A DNA stretch of 37,060 bases from Gallibacterium anatis DSM 16844 = F 149 (GTDB lineage Bacteria > Pseudomonadota > Gammaproteobacteria > Enterobacterales > Pasteurellaceae): the NCBI RefSeq assembly GCF_000379785.1, contig NZ_KB903681.1:1-37060 (forward strand), written 5' to 3'. The position numbers and the translations under genes were made by a program. Positions 1 through 9,513 of the stretch are shown piece by piece (within the stretch, counting starts at the first letter, position 1; every line of letters begins with the position of its first letter). The notes below the pieces were generated by a model, which was not told where the DNA came from, did no database searches, and saw nothing but the letters and a program-made list of their open reading frames with translations.

Positions 1-98
1 AGCAAATCTGCTGCTGATCGTGCTGTTACTTCTAATACAAAAAATTCAAGCAGTTTTCTTTGTATAGATTTCTTTAGTTTACAATTGGTTATCTTCAT
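1..98 (-). CDS. IS1016-like (IS1595 family) transposase, N-terminal fragment cut by the window edge
   Basis: The minus strand from 98 encodes a protein beginning MKITNCKLKKSIQRKLLEFF and continuing into FVLEVTARSAADL before leaving the window. I recognise this as the conserved start of IS1016/IS1595-family transposases, which move the element by cut-and-paste or replicative DNA transfer. Only about 32 codons are visible, so the catalytic residues lie outside and intactness cannot be judged. The start lies just inside a terminal-repeat-like sequence ending at 137, as expected for the 5' side of such an element. The call rests on recall of the family N-terminus, not on a search. Confidence 0.75.
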   Translation of the reverse strand, partial: MKITNCKLKKSIQRKLLEFFVLEVTARSAADL

Positions 99-113
99 TT
101 TTGTAGCTTAGCA

Positions 114-137
114 TAAGTGCTAATCTACTTCAGCCCC
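114..137. repeat. Terminal inverted repeat of the IS1016-like element
   Basis: Read on the minus strand this begins GGGGCTGAAGTAGATTAG, the form expected of IS1016 ends, and it precedes the transposase start by about 15 bases. The element therefore appears to end at 137. The flanking AAAAATAA would be the target duplication if the other end, outside the window, carries the same bases. Confidence 0.6.
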
Positions 138-178
138 AAAAATAATATTTGTTTAGCGGATTATCTTTCTATAAAATG

Positions 179-192
179 AATGAATGTTCATT
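179..192. promoter_or_regulatory. Palindromic operator (TetR/AcrR-type) upstream of macA
   Basis: AATGAA-TG-TTCATT is a perfect inverted repeat just downstream of an AT-rich TATAAA-like hexamer at 171 and about 40 bases before the macA start. Operators of this look, TGAATGAACATTCATT-like, are typical of TetR-family repressors of efflux operons. No regulator gene is in the window; the IS1016-like element lies where one might have been. Confidence 0.5.
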
Positions 193-231
193 TAGTGATA
201 GAAATCCTTGTTTGTTTAAAGGATCAAATAT

Positions 232-1398
232 ATGACGTTTACGAAAAAGCGTATTTTAGGCATTGCTGTTGTATTGATTATTTTAGCAGCGATCTATTAT
301 TTCAATCTGCAATCTCAACCAAAGACAACCTATCTGACAGAAACAGTTAAATACAGCGACATCCAACAAACCGTTGTAGCAACAGGCACGGTTCGCAGTT
401 CCAATCGGGTGGAAGTGGGTGCGCGCGTGTCCGGCAAAGTGGAAAAGATTTTAGTTAAGCTTGGGCAAAAAGTGAAAAAAGGTGAATTAATCGCCGAACT
501 GGATTCAATTACACAGGAAAACACACTAAACAGTGCGCAAGCCCAATTAGCGGCTTATAAAGCACAATTAGTGGCGGCACAGACAGCTTATCGGGTCGCC
601 AATTCCAATTTTCAACGCATTGCCAAGCTTTATAAACGCAAAGCCAGCTCTCTCGATGATTATGAAAACGCACAAAATAATTTAGATAGTGCGAAAGCGA
701 ATGTTGAACAGATTCAGGCACAAATTAAACAGTCAGAAATTGAAGTTAACACCGCTGCAACTAATCTGAATTACACCAAAATCACTTCACCGATTGATGG
801 CACAGTGATCTCTATTCCGGTTTCTGTCGGGCAGACTGTTAATGCCAATCAAACCACGCCGACCATTATTCAGGTGGCGGATCTGGATACAATGCTGATT
901 AAACAGGAAATTTCAGAGGGCGATATTACTAAAATAAAACCCGGTATGAAGGTGCAATTCACTACGCTCGCTGAACCGGATGAGATTTATCAAGCAGAAA
1001 TTGCTTCTGTTGACCCGGCGATGACCACGCTGACCGATAATGAATATAGCGAATCTGTCAGTGATACTAACGCCATCTATTATTATGCCAATGTGTTAGT
1101 GCCTAATCCTGAACATAAACTGCAAATCGGGATGACCACACAAAACACCATTATTACTGCACAAAAACAGCACGTTTTAGTCGTGCCGACATTGGCAATT
1201 CAGAAAAGAAACGGTCAACACAGCGTACAGATTTTGGACGGCGATAAAGTTGTAGAAAAAGTCGTTCAAATTGGTCTGCACGATGATATTAATACAGAAA
1301 TTCTCTCCGGACTGAATGAAGGCGATAACGTAATTCTTTCCCAATCTTCCGCCAATGAAGCGACAAGCGTTAAAGTAAGAACGCCACGGATGATGTAG
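232..1398 (+). CDS. macA: MacA-type periplasmic adaptor of a tripartite efflux system
   Basis: This is a membrane-fusion protein linking an inner-membrane MacB pump to an outer-membrane channel. The N-terminus has a single hydrophobic anchor (about residues 7-25). A lipoyl-like half (VGARVSGKVEKILVKLGQKV) follows, then an Ala/Gln-rich coiled-coil hairpin (about 95-175), the second lipoyl half (ITSPIDGTVISIPV) and beta-barrel/membrane-proximal domains. Its 388 residues compare with about 371 for E. coli MacA. The start is preceded by AAAGGA. macB begins 8 bases downstream, so the two are one operon. The palindrome at 179-192 suggests TetR-type repression, and the IS1016-like element ends about 95 bases upstream. 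Family assignment is firm; the substrates (macrolides, peptides or others) are not evident. Confidence 0.9.
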   Translation: MTFTKKRILGIAVVLIILAAIYYFNLQSQPKTTYLTETVKYSDIQQTVVATGTVRSSNRVEVGARVSGKVEKILVKLGQKVKKGELIAELDSITQENTLNSAQAQLAAYKAQLVAAQTAYRVANSNFQRIAKLYKRKASSLDDYENAQNNLDSAKANVEQIQAQIKQSEIEVNTAATNLNYTKITSPIDGTVISIPVSVGQTVNANQTTPTIIQVADLDTMLIKQEISEGDITKIKPGMKVQFTTLAEPDEIYQAEIASVDPAMTTLTDNEYSESVSDTNAIYYYANVLVPNPEHKLQIGMTTQNTIITAQKQHVLVVPTLAIQKRNGQHSVQILDGDKVVEKVVQIGLHDDINTEILSGLNEGDNVILSQSSANEATSVKVRTPRMM

Positions 1399-1406
1399 AG
1401 GTTTTT

Positions 1407-3344
1407 ATGCAACACATTATTGAAATTAAAAACCTTAATAAATTCTTCGGTGAGGGTGAAAATCGAGTTCATATTTTAAAGAATATTCATCTTGAGATTG
1501 AACAAGGTGATTTTATTGCAATTATCGGTGCTTCCGGCTCAGGTAAATCAACCTTGATGAACATTATCGGCTGTTTAGATACTGCCAGCAGCGGTTCTTA
1601 TCAAATCGCCGGCAAAGAAACGGCAAAATTGTCGGCAGATCAACTCTCTGAATTACGTCAACAACGTTTTGGCTTCATTTTTCAGCGTTACAATCTGCTC
1701 TCCACCTTGAGCGCACAGGAGAATGTGGCGCTGCCTGCGGTATATACAGGGATGGCAAAAGCGCAGCGCTTACAGCGTGCCGCACAGCTATTAGAAAAAT
1801 TAGGGTTAGGCAATAAAATTGACAATAAACCCAACCAGCTTTCCGGCGGACAGCAACAGCGTGTCAGTATTGCCAGAGCATTAATGAACGGTGGCGATAT
1901 TATTTTGGCAGACGAACCGACCGGCGCCTTGGACTCAAAAAGCGGCGAAACCGTGATGCAGATTCTGCAACAACTGCATCAAGAAGGACACACCATTATT
2001 TTGGTCACGCACGATAAACATATTGCCCAATTTGCTAATCGTATTATTGAAATTAAAGATGGCGAAATTATTCAAGATCAGCGCCAATCGTTGCAAATCA
2101 CTGCGCGTAAAATGACGCAAACTACTACAAATCGGGGTTGGCAATTTTATCGTGATCAATTTTTTGAAGCATTGAATATGTCAATCAATGCCATTATTGC
2201 ACATAAACTACGTTCACTGCTCACGATGTTGGGCATTATTATCGGTATTACTTCTGTGGTCTGTGTGGTTGCGCTCGGTAACGGCTCACAACAAAAAGTG
2301 TTGCAAAATATCAACTCGCTCGGCACCAATACAATGGATATTTATAACGGCACCGGTTTCGGTGATCGGCGGGCAGAAAGTATGCAGAACCTTACTGTCA
2401 ATGACAGTGAGGCGTTAATGCGTCAACCTTATATTGAAAGTGTGACGCCGAACAGCTCGGTCAGCGGCACACTGACTTATCGAAATAATGCTTTTACCGC
2501 TCAAGTGCGTGGCGTCAGTGAACAATATTTTAATGTTAAGGGAATACAAACCGTTGCCGGGCAGCTTTTTAGTGGCGAACAGGTTAAACAGAATCAATCC
2601 GTAGCAGTGATTGATCAAAATACTCAAAAGCGAATTTTTCAGGATCGCAATCCGCTCGGGCAAATTATTATGATCAATAAAAAACCGTTAAAAGTGATTG
2701 GCATTGTTGATATTCAAAATGTGATGGGCGTTAATCGAGAAAGTCTAAATATTTGGATTCCTTACACAACGGCGATGAATAAAATTTCAGGTGAGAAAAA
2801 AATCAGCTCCATTACGGTCAAAGTCAATCAAGGCATCAGCACTGCCGCAGCAGAAAAAAATGTCACTGCACTGCTACTAAGCCGTCACGGCAAAAAAGAC
2901 TTTTTTATTTTAAATACCGACACCATCAAACAAACGATTGAAAGCACAACAAATACAATGAAATTCTTAATATCCTCAATTGCATTAATTTCATTAATTG
3001 TTGGGGGTATCGGCGTGATGAATATTATGTTGGTTTCCGTTACGGAACGTACAAAAGAGATTGGAGTCAGAATGGCAATCGGAGCCAAACAACAGAATAT
3101 CCTGCAACAATTTTTAATCGAAGCCGTTTTAGTCTGTTTGGTCGGTGGGATTATCGGGATTATTTTATCCGGTTTAATCGGCTTTTTATTTAATCGTTTT
3201 ATGAGCGAGTTTACGATGCTTTTTTCCACTTTTTCGATTGTCGTGGCAGTACTTTGTTCAACATTAATCGGTATTATATTCGGTTATGTACCGGCAAAAA
3301 ATGCCGCAAAATTAAACCCGATCACCGCATTATCTCAAGAATAG
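1407..3344 (+). CDS. macB: MacB-type ABC efflux ATPase/permease
   Basis: This is a fused ABC ATPase and permease that drives export through MacA and an outer-membrane channel. The N-terminal nucleotide-binding domain shows Walker [10 protein letters not shown] (about residues 41-49), the signature LSGGQQQR (about 145-152), Walker [13 protein letters not shown] and the switch His in VTHDKH. One transmembrane helix follows near 265-290, then a large periplasmic domain (about 300-510). The C-terminal FtsX-like permease has three helices, including [28 protein letters not shown]. At 645 residues it matches E. coli MacB (648) and looks intact. It is translated from the same transcript as macA. Confidence 0.95.
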   Translation: MQHIIEIKNLNKFFGEGENRVHILKNIHLEIEQGDFIAIIGASGSGKSTLMNIIGCLDTASSGSYQIAGKETAKLSADQLSELRQQRFGFIFQRYNLLSTLSAQENVALPAVYTGMAKAQRLQRAAQLLEKLGLGNKIDNKPNQLSGGQQQRVSIARALMNGGDIILADEPTGALDSKSGETVMQILQQLHQEGHTIILVTHDKHIAQFANRIIEIKDGEIIQDQRQSLQITARKMTQTTTNRGWQFYRDQFFEALNMSINAIIAHKLRSLLTMLGIIIGITSVVCVVALGNGSQQKVLQNINSLGTNTMDIYNGTGFGDRRAESMQNLTVNDSEALMRQPYIESVTPNSSVSGTLTYRNNAFTAQVRGVSEQYFNVKGIQTVAGQLFSGEQVKQNQSVAVIDQNTQKRIFQDRNPLGQIIMINKKPLKVIGIVDIQNVMGVNRESLNIWIPYTTAMNKISGEKKISSITVKVNQGISTAAAEKNVTALLLSRHGKKDFFILNTDTIKQTIESTTNTMKFLISSIALISLIVGGIGVMNIMLVSVTERTKEIGVRMAIGAKQQNILQQFLIEAVLVCLVGGIIGIILSGLIGFLFNRFMSEFTMLFSTFSIVVAVLCSTLIGIIFGYVPAKNAAKLNPITALSQE

Positions 3345-3381
3345 ACGCTTGTCGGTCGAGATAATTTCAGAGGTGATTACT

Positions 3382-3409
3382 GGTCGAAAATACGATGAAT
3401 TGCTATAAT
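3382..3409 (+). promoter_or_regulatory. Possible promoter for the outer-membrane channel gene
   Basis: A perfect TATAAT (3404-3409) lies 31 bases before the next start, with a weak -35 candidate GGTCGA 16 bases upstream. The macB-channel gap is 96 bases, so the channel gene may have its own promoter as well as operon read-through. The -35 match is poor. Confidence 0.35.
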
Positions 3410-3440
3410 TTTTTACAACATTTTAGACATAAGGATAACT

Positions 3441-4811
3441 ATGAAAACATTCAATAAAATCACTGTTGCCCTCCTACTTTCAACTGCGTTGGTCGGCTGT
3501 GCCAATTTAGATGATTCTTTAAAAGCCAGTGAGCAAAATTTCCAACAATATATTGACGCCACCTCACAATTTAATGTAAATGAAGAGTGGTGGAAACTTT
3601 ATAACGATCCGCAACTTAATCAATTAGTTGATCTTGCACTGAAAAATAACCTTGATTTAGCGAAAAGTGCGGTTGCGGTGAATATTGCGCTTTACAAAGC
3701 CAATTTGCTCGGTGCCGATTTAGTGCCAACATTCAGCGGTGGCAGCGAATCTAAAGCGATAAAAGATATCAAGAACGGTGGCAACTCAGCCATTACCCAC
3801 ACCGGTAATTTAAATATTAGCTATACGCTTGATCTATGGCGTAAATTGGCGGACTCCGCCGATGCTGCGGAATGGGAACATAAAGCGACCGTTGAAGATC
3901 TTGCCGCTGCCCGTCTTGCCTTGATTAATAGTGTGATCAACACCTATTACAGTTTGGCGTATTTAAATGATGCGATTAAAGCCACTGAAGATTCGGTGCG
4001 TTATTACAACGAAATTGACAATGTGGTACAGAATAAACAGCGTTATGGCGTGATTGACGGTTTAAGCAGCGCACAAGCAAAACAAGCAGTGTTGATGGCT
4101 CGCAACACTTTATTGGAGCTACAAGCCCAACAAAAAACTGCACAGCAAACAATGCATAATTTGCTGAACTTAAAACCGACCGATCCATTACATATTCAGT
4201 TGCCTGATCTGCTTTCAGTGAAATTGCCGGGTGTAAATCTGAATGTGCCTGTTTCTGTCATTGCTAACCGCCCGGATGTACGTGCAGCAGAATATCGTTT
4301 ACAAAGCGCATTTAAAGATGCTAAAGCAATGCAAAAGAGCTGGTTCCCACAAATTTCACTTGCCGGTTCATTGCAAGTGCAAGGTAATAAAGTCAGCAAT
4401 GCCACCGATACTCAAGCCGGCATAGGCACATTAGGCATCACACTGCCGTTCCTCTCTTGGCAAACCGTAAAATGGAATGTGAAAATTTCAGAAGCAAATT
4501 ATGAAGTGGCACGTTTAAGCTTTGAACAAAGTATCACCAACGCACTGAATGAGATTGATGCACTGTATTTTACATATCAACAATCCCAACGTAGTTATAA
4601 CAATTTACAGGATAAATATAATTACGATAAACGTATCAGCCAATATTACCGTGATCGCTACAATGCCGGCGTTTCCGAGTTGAAAGATTGGCTAACTGCT
4701 GCCAATACCGAAAAATCCTCGCAAATTTCTATTTTGAATCAAAAATATCAGTTAATTCAAAATGAAACTGCGGTATATCAAGCAATGGCTGGTTACTATA
4801 TGAAAAAATAG
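3441..4811 (+). CDS. Outer-membrane efflux lipoprotein (TolC/NodT family)
   Basis: This is the outer-membrane exit duct for the MacAB pump. The signal peptide ends in the lipobox ALVGC with Cys20 as the lipidation site. The mature protein starts with a WW-containing segment (VNEEWWKLYNDPQLNQLVDLAL) typical of the OprM/NodT branch, and has two repeated OEP domains with long helices. IANRPDVRAAEYRLQSA in the second repeat is the family's most conserved stretch. Its 456 residues are usual for the branch. RBS AAGGATAA precedes the start, and a bidirectional terminator follows. Gene order macA-macB-channel supports a self-contained tripartite exporter. No gene symbol is given because Pasteurellaceae have several such channels. 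Confidence 0.9.
   Translation: MKTFNKITVALLLSTALVGCANLDDSLKASEQNFQQYIDATSQFNVNEEWWKLYNDPQLNQLVDLALKNNLDLAKSAVAVNIALYKANLLGADLVPTFSGGSESKAIKDIKNGGNSAITHTGNLNISYTLDLWRKLADSADAAEWEHKATVEDLAAARLALINSVINTYYSLAYLNDAIKATEDSVRYYNEIDNVVQNKQRYGVIDGLSSAQAKQAVLMARNTLLELQAQQKTAQQTMHNLLNLKPTDPLHIQLPDLLSVKLPGVNLNVPVSVIANRPDVRAAEYRLQSAFKDAKAMQKSWFPQISLAGSLQVQGNKVSNATDTQAGIGTLGITLPFLSWQTVKWNVKISEANYEVARLSFEQSITNALNEIDALYFTYQQSQRSYNNLQDKYNYDKRISQYYRDRYNAGVSELKDWLTAANTEKSSQISILNQKYQLIQNETAVYQAMAGYYMKK
3665..3673 (+). repeat. DNA uptake signal sequence, Hin-type
   Basis: AAGTGCGGT is the 9-bp core of the Haemophilus-type uptake signal, here inside the outer-membrane channel gene. It supports assignment to the Hin subclade of Pasteurellaceae. 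Confidence 0.75.
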
Positions 4812-4836
4812 TTGGTGTACATTAAAAGCAAATAAA

Positions 4837-4875
4837 CAAAAAGATACACTGTGAATTTATCAGTGTATCTTTTTT
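4837..4875. terminator. Bidirectional rho-independent terminator
   Basis: AAAAAAGATACACTG pairs with CAGTGTATCTTTTTT across a 9-base loop. The T run (plus) and A run (minus) let it end both the efflux operon and the leftward cspD transcript. Confidence 0.85.
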
Positions 4876-4898
4876 GTACGAATATAGATAAATAATAT

Positions 4899-5108
4899 TT
4901 ATTCAATAATAGGTACAATTTTTGTTGCGTGTGAGCCTTTATCACCGTGAACCGCTTCAAACTGTACTTTTTGCCCAGCTTTTAACGAACGATATCCGTC
5001 CATTTCTATCACAGAATAGTGAGCAAAAATATCACCCTCGTGACCTTCAACAGAAATAAAACCGAACCCCTTTGCATTGTTAAACCACTTAACTACACCG
5101 ATTTCCAT
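4899..5108 (-). CDS. cspD: Cold-shock-domain protein CspD
   Basis: A 69-residue single cold-shock domain beginning MEIGVVKWFNNAKGFGFI, with RNP1 (KGFGFI) and RNP2 (DIFAHYSVI), then MDGYRSLKAGQKVQFE, closely matching CspD rather than CspA. In E. coli CspD binds single-stranded DNA and inhibits replication in stationary phase; the same role here is by homology. It lacks the extra acidic C-terminal tail of the E. coli protein. RBS GAGG sits 5 bases before the start. It is monocistronic, ends at the shared terminator and is divergent from sbcB. Confidence 0.85.
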   Translation of the reverse strand: MEIGVVKWFNNAKGFGFISVEGHEGDIFAHYSVIEMDGYRSLKAGQKVQFEAVHGDKGSHATKIVPIIE

Positions 5109-5262
5109 AATAACCTCGAATAATGGATTTTGACTTAATTAAAATATACAACGGCAGGATCGCCCTGTACTAATTACATATTTATCCAACTTTATTCATA
5201 AATCAAATACATAATCTTCAAAATTAGCGGAAGATCACATAAATTTAGCAAATTTGTTCAAA

Positions 5263-5292
5263 AAGAGACTAATCACTATTAATTAGTCTCTT
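5263..5292. other. Hairpin in the cspD-sbcB divergent gap
   Basis: AAGAGACTAAT pairs perfectly with ATTAGTCTCTT over an 8-base loop, in a 260-base gap between two divergent genes. It looks like a terminator stem but has no gene to terminate, and the following T run is short. It could be part of the sbcB 5' leader or mark a small RNA. I see no ORF here. Confidence 0.45.
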
Positions 5293-5368
5293 AATTTCGG
5301 GTTTTCTGAAAGGAAATGATTCACTATAATCATCAAAAATTAAATCTATTTTAGTAATCGATCATAAT

Positions 5369-6784
5369 ATGAGCAATTTTTCCTTTTTTATTTATGACTA
5401 TGAAAGCTTCGGCATTGATCCAGCTAGAGATCGACCTGCACAATTTGCCGGCATTCGCACCGATAAAGATTTCAATATTATCGGCGAACCGATTGTTTTA
5501 TATTGCAAACAGACCAACGATTATCTTCCGCACCCGGCGGCAGTAGCACTCACCGGCATTACACCGCAACTCTGTAATCAACAAGGCATTAGCGAACCTG
5601 AATTCGCTGCTAAAATTTTAGAAGAGTTTAGTCAGCCGAACACCTGCATTATGGGATACAACAATATTCGTTTCGATGATGAAATGACACGTTACACGTT
5701 TTATCGTAATTTCATTGATCCTTATGCATATAGTTATAGTCAAGGCAATTCTCGTTGGGATTTGCTGGACGTAATTCGTGCCACCTATGCACTTCGCCCT
5801 GAAGGCATTAATTGGGTCTATGATGATGAAGGAATGCCGAGTTTCCGCTTGGAATTATTAACCAAAGCCAACAATATAGAACATAGTCACGCTCACGATG
5901 CAATGTCGGATGTCTACGCCACCATCGAAATGGCAAAACTGATTAAGCAGCAACAACCAAAACTGTTTGATTACTTTTTTACCCATAGATCAAAAAAGGA
6001 AATTGAGGAACTTATCGATTATGTCAATATGACGCCTTTGGTTCACGTTTCCGGAATGTTGGGCAATTATCGTAGTAATATCAGCTGGATGGTGCCATTG
6101 GCTCCACACCCGACCAATAAAAATGCGGTGATTTTTTGTGATTTGGCAGCGGATATTGATGATCTGCTTACCTTGAGCGTTGAAGAATTAAAGCAGAATC
6201 TTTATACCAAAAAAGCAGAGTTAGAATTACAAGGCAAAAAATCAGTGCCATTAAAATTAGTGCATTGCAATAAATGCCCAATCTTAGCGCCGGCAAAAAC
6301 ATTGCGTCCGCAAGATGCTGAACGGGTAGGTATCGATCGACAACAATGTTTAACTAATCTGGCTAAACTGCAAGCAATGCCGGAAATCCGCGAAAAGGTG
6401 CATCAAATCTTTTTAGAAGAGTACGACAATGGTTATGATGATGTGGAAACCGCACTGTACAAAGGTTTTTTCTCATATTCAGATAAAAATAATTTGGCTA
6501 TTTTACGCACATTATCGCCGGAACAGTTGGCAAATCACGGTTTAACCTTTCAAGATAAACGTATTCCTGAATTATTATTCCGTTATCGTGCCAGACATTT
6601 TTACAAAACCTTATCTCGTGCTGAGCAGATCAAATGGCAAAAATATTGTCACGCTAAATTGGATGCAAGCAGTGCTGAATTTATTGCTGAATTTGAAATG
6701 CTTTCCGCACAATATGCCAATGATGAAAACAAACTGCTGTTATTGCAAAATTTATATGAATATAGCCTAAAACTATCGGATTAA
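5369..6784 (+). CDS. sbcB: Exodeoxyribonuclease I
   Basis: ExoI digests single-stranded DNA 3' to 5' and acts in recombination and mismatch repair. The DEDDh exonuclease motifs are visible: D10 and E12 in FFIYDYESFGIDP, the second Asp in MGYNNIRFDDEMTRY, and the HDAMSDVYATI motif with catalytic His and Asp near residue 180. The SH3-like and helical C-terminal domains follow (LLFRYRARHF near residue 405). At 471 residues it is full length (E. coli 475). It appears monocistronic and convergent with pepT. The prophage also encodes ERF and SSB, whose single-strand intermediates ExoI could meet; that is inference. Confidence 0.95.
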   Translation: MSNFSFFIYDYESFGIDPARDRPAQFAGIRTDKDFNIIGEPIVLYCKQTNDYLPHPAAVALTGITPQLCNQQGISEPEFAAKILEEFSQPNTCIMGYNNIRFDDEMTRYTFYRNFIDPYAYSYSQGNSRWDLLDVIRATYALRPEGINWVYDDEGMPSFRLELLTKANNIEHSHAHDAMSDVYATIEMAKLIKQQQPKLFDYFFTHRSKKEIEELIDYVNMTPLVHVSGMLGNYRSNISWMVPLAPHPTNKNAVIFCDLAADIDDLLTLSVEELKQNLYTKKAELELQGKKSVPLKLVHCNKCPILAPAKTLRPQDAERVGIDRQQCLTNLAKLQAMPEIREKVHQIFLEEYDNGYDDVETALYKGFFSYSDKNNLAILRTLSPEQLANHGLTFQDKRIPELLFRYRARHFYKTLSRAEQIKWQKYCHAKLDASSAEFIAEFEMLSAQYANDENKLLLLQNLYEYSLKLSD

Positions 6785-6810
6785 TGCTCACAACGCTTCC
6801 GATCTATACA

Positions 6811-6866
6811 AAAAAATCTGCACCTTAATCAGTTGGCTGTCAGTGCCAGCTTTTTAAGATGCAGAT
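6811..6866 (-). terminator. Terminator downstream of pepT
   Basis: On the minus strand ATCTGCATCTTAA pairs with TTAAGGTGCAGAT, with an inner TGGC/GCCA stem, and is followed by TTTTTTTG. It terminates pepT and lies just past the convergent sbcB stop. Confidence 0.75.
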
Positions 6867-6890
6867 CCTAAATCCACTGTTGATTTATCG

Positions 6891-8132
6891 TTATTTTTTC
6901 GCCAATTTGGCAATTTCCATAATCACTTTAGTCGCTTGCTGCATTTCATTTAAACTTGCCAATTCGTGTTTACTATGAAAATTATATCCTCCGGTAAACA
7001 AATTCGGGCAAGCAATGCCGTTTTCAGACAACCAGGCACCATCCGTACCGCCACGAATCACTTTATGTTTCGGCGTAATGCCACAATTTCTCATTGCGAT
7101 GTCAGCCACCTCAACACTTTGCGGCACTTTCGCCACCATACTCTGCATATTATGATAACTATCAGTAATCTCGATCTGCATTCGATCAGACAACTGATAC
7201 TGCTCAATAAAATGTTGAACCTGTTTTTGCAATAACCGCTTACGTTCCGCAAAACCTTGTGCGCTAAAATCACGAATTAAATATTTCATCTCACAATATT
7301 CAATATCACCATTAATAGCATCCAAATGGAAAAAACCTTGTCGTCCATCAGTTTTTTCCGGCACTTCATCCTGCGGCAACTGTTGATGAAAACGACACGC
7401 CAATGATAGCGCATTAATTAATTTATCTTTGGCAGCACCTAAATGTATTGACTCCCCTTTTATGCTGATCACAGCTGTCGCCGCATTGAAGTTTTCATAT
7501 TCCAACTCACCCATACCGCCGCCATCAACCGTATAAGCCCAATCACAGCTAAACTGTGAAATCGGGAAATGCTGCATTCCGGCACCGATCTCTTCATCCG
7601 GCGTGAAAGCGACCCGAATATTAACCCGTGGCAAGCGATAACTGATGATCGTTGATAACGCCGTCATAATTTCTGCAATACCGGCCTTATTATCCGCCCC
7701 CAATAAAGTGGTGCCGTCAGTCACAATTAATGTATGCCCGACTAATTTTTGCAAAAAAGGAAACTGTACCGGGCTGATAAACTCTTCACCCAAACCTAAC
7801 GCAATATCACCGCCCCGATATTCACTAATCACTTCCGGTTTAATATCTTTGCCTTTAGTGCCGGGATAAGTATCCAAATGGGAAATAAAACCGATCGTGG
7901 TACGATTATTCGGAATATTGGAAGGCAACAATGCAGTAACGATGCCGGCAGGCGACATTTCCACTTGCGCCAAGCCCAAACCTTTCAACTCTTCCATTAA
8001 ATATTGAGCCAACAACCACTGTCCTCGACTGCTCGGTGAATGTTTGGCTCCCTCTTTGGATTGGGTATCAAAACTGACATAATGCAAAAAGCGATCCAAC
8101 AATCCTTGACGTAATTTTTCTTCTGAGTACAT
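6891..8132 (-). CDS. pepT: Peptidase T (tripeptide aminopeptidase)
   Basis: A cytoplasmic M20-family zinc peptidase that removes the N-terminal residue of tripeptides. The metal site is visible in order: HLDTYPG, GADNKAG (bridging Asp), TPDEEIGAG (catalytic Glu pair), VDGG and the final NFHSKHE. Its 413 residues match E. coli PepT (408-410). RBS GGGAG precedes the ATG at 8132. An FNR-like box upstream agrees with the known anaerobic induction of pepT in enteric bacteria. Confidence 0.95.
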   Translation of the reverse strand: MYSEEKLRQGLLDRFLHYVSFDTQSKEGAKHSPSSRGQWLLAQYLMEELKGLGLAQVEMSPAGIVTALLPSNIPNNRTTIGFISHLDTYPGTKGKDIKPEVISEYRGGDIALGLGEEFISPVQFPFLQKLVGHTLIVTDGTTLLGADNKAGIAEIMTALSTIISYRLPRVNIRVAFTPDEEIGAGMQHFPISQFSCDWAYTVDGGGMGELEYENFNAATAVISIKGESIHLGAAKDKLINALSLACRFHQQLPQDEVPEKTDGRQGFFHLDAINGDIEYCEMKYLIRDFSAQGFAERKRLLQKQVQHFIEQYQLSDRMQIEITDSYHNMQSMVAKVPQSVEVADIAMRNCGITPKHKVIRGGTDGAWLSENGIACPNLFTGGYNFHSKHELASLNEMQQATKVIMEIAKLAKK

Positions 8133-8205
8133 CTTAGCTCCCGTATTTATAAAAAATCATCGAAAATTCAGGCGTAAAATGCTATCACATCCGCATTCTT
8201 ACCAT

Positions 8206-8219
8206 ATGATATAAATCAA
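8206..8219 (-). promoter_or_regulatory. FNR-like site upstream of pepT
   Basis: On the minus strand TTGATTTATATCAT matches the FNR consensus TTGAT-N4-ATCAA except for the last base. A TAGCAT -10-like hexamer lies about 30 bases downstream, consistent with FNR binding near -41.5. FNR control of pepT is established in Salmonella and E. coli; here it is inferred. Confidence 0.55.
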
Positions 8220-8391
8220 CAACGTTTACGAATTAATGCATCTATTTACAGCAGAACTTTTAATTTTTTAAAAATTTTTAGCTTATAGGCTTTCAATTAT
8301 TAGTTGATCACTATATCATTGCCAATTTCTTATAGATGTAATTCTCGTGGGTATTGAATAGTTTTTTGACTTAGGAGGAAAAACAAAGATA

Positions 8392-9513
8392 GTGGAAAAT
8401 TCAGTTCAACAACAAAAGCCGATTATTGAGCTTCAATCACTCACTAAATCCTATGATGGTAAAACGATCATTAAAGATATTAACCTCACCATCAATAATG
8501 GTGAATTCCTAACAATTTTAGGTCCTTCCGGTTGTGGTAAAACCACAATTTTGCGTTTAATTGCCGGTTTCGAAGAAGCAAATAGCGGTCGCATAATCCT
8601 TGATGGTAAAGACATTACCGATATTCCTGCGGAGCAGCGCAACATCAATACCGTATTCCAAAGCTACGCATTATTTCCACATATGACCATTTTTGAAAAT
8701 GTGGCGTTTGGTCTACGTATGCAAAAAGTGCCAAACGAAGAAATTAAACCACGTGTTCTTGAAGCACTAAAAATGGTGCAATTAGCTGATTTTGCTGATC
8801 GTAAACCAGCTCAACTCTCCGGTGGTCAACAACAACGTGTTGCGATCGCACGTGCGGTAGTAAATAAACCGAAAGTATTATTGTTGGATGAGTCACTTTC
8901 TGCTTTGGATTACAAACTGCGTCAACAAATGCAGAATGAATTAAAAGCGCTACAACGTAAACTTGGCATTACCTTTATTTTCGTTACACACGATCAGGAA
9001 GAAGCATTAACAATGTCGGATCGTATCATCGTGTTACGCCAAGGTAATATTGAACAGGACGGTACACCACGAGAAATTTACGAAGAGCCGAAAAATTTAT
9101 TTGTGGCAAAATTTATTGGTGAAATCAATATTTTTGATGCCACCGTACTGCAACGCATTGATGAAAAACGAGTACAAGCCAACGTTGAAGGCCGTATCTG
9201 TGAAATTTATGTTACTCGTCCCGTTTCAGTCGGACAAAAATTAAAAGTATTGCTTCGTCCGGAAGATATTCGCATTGAAGAGGTACACGATAAGCAATCG
9301 CACGAAGGGTTAATCGGTTATGTACGCGAACGTAACTATAAAGGGATGACGTTAGAGTCAACCGTTGAACTTGAAGGCGGTAATCGTGTATTGGTCAGCG
9401 AATTTTTCAATGAAGATGATCCGGATGTCGATCATTCTCTCAATCAGAAAGTCGCTATAACTTGGGTTGAAAGCTGGGAAGTGGTACTTGATGATGAAGA
9501 TGACAACGCGTAA
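8392..9513 (+). CDS. potA: Spermidine/putrescine ABC transporter ATPase PotA
   Basis: The energy-coupling subunit of the PotABCD polyamine importer. Walker [11 protein letters not shown]-loop [10 protein letters not shown], signature LSGGQQQR, Walker [13 protein letters not shown] and the HDQEE switch are all present, followed by the C-terminal TOBE domain ([13 protein letters not shown]). Its 373 residues are normal. The start is GTG at 8392, because the perfect AGGAGG at 8373-8378 is the only good RBS; the 13-base spacing is rather long. Note DESLSALD, as in other PotA proteins, where most ABC ATPases have DEP. potB overlaps the 3' end. Confidence 0.95.
   Translation: MENSVQQQKPIIELQSLTKSYDGKTIIKDINLTINNGEFLTILGPSGCGKTTILRLIAGFEEANSGRIILDGKDITDIPAEQRNINTVFQSYALFPHMTIFENVAFGLRMQKVPNEEIKPRVLEALKMVQLADFADRKPAQLSGGQQQRVAIARAVVNKPKVLLLDESLSALDYKLRQQMQNELKALQRKLGITFIFVTHDQEEALTMSDRIIVLRQGNIEQDGTPREIYEEPKNLFVAKFIGEINIFDATVLQRIDEKRVQANVEGRICEIYVTRPVSVGQKLKVLLRPEDIRIEEVHDKQSHEGLIGYVRERNYKGMTLESTVELEGGNRVLVSEFFNEDDPDVDHSLNQKVAITWVESWEVVLDDEDDNA

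Noticed and set aside
2885-3229. 114-codon leftward ORF within macB
   Set aside because: It is antisense to conserved MacB transmembrane sequence and has no RBS.
8280-8310. FNR-like site upstream of potA (TTGATCACTATATCA)
   Set aside because: The half sites are separated by 6 bases rather than 4.
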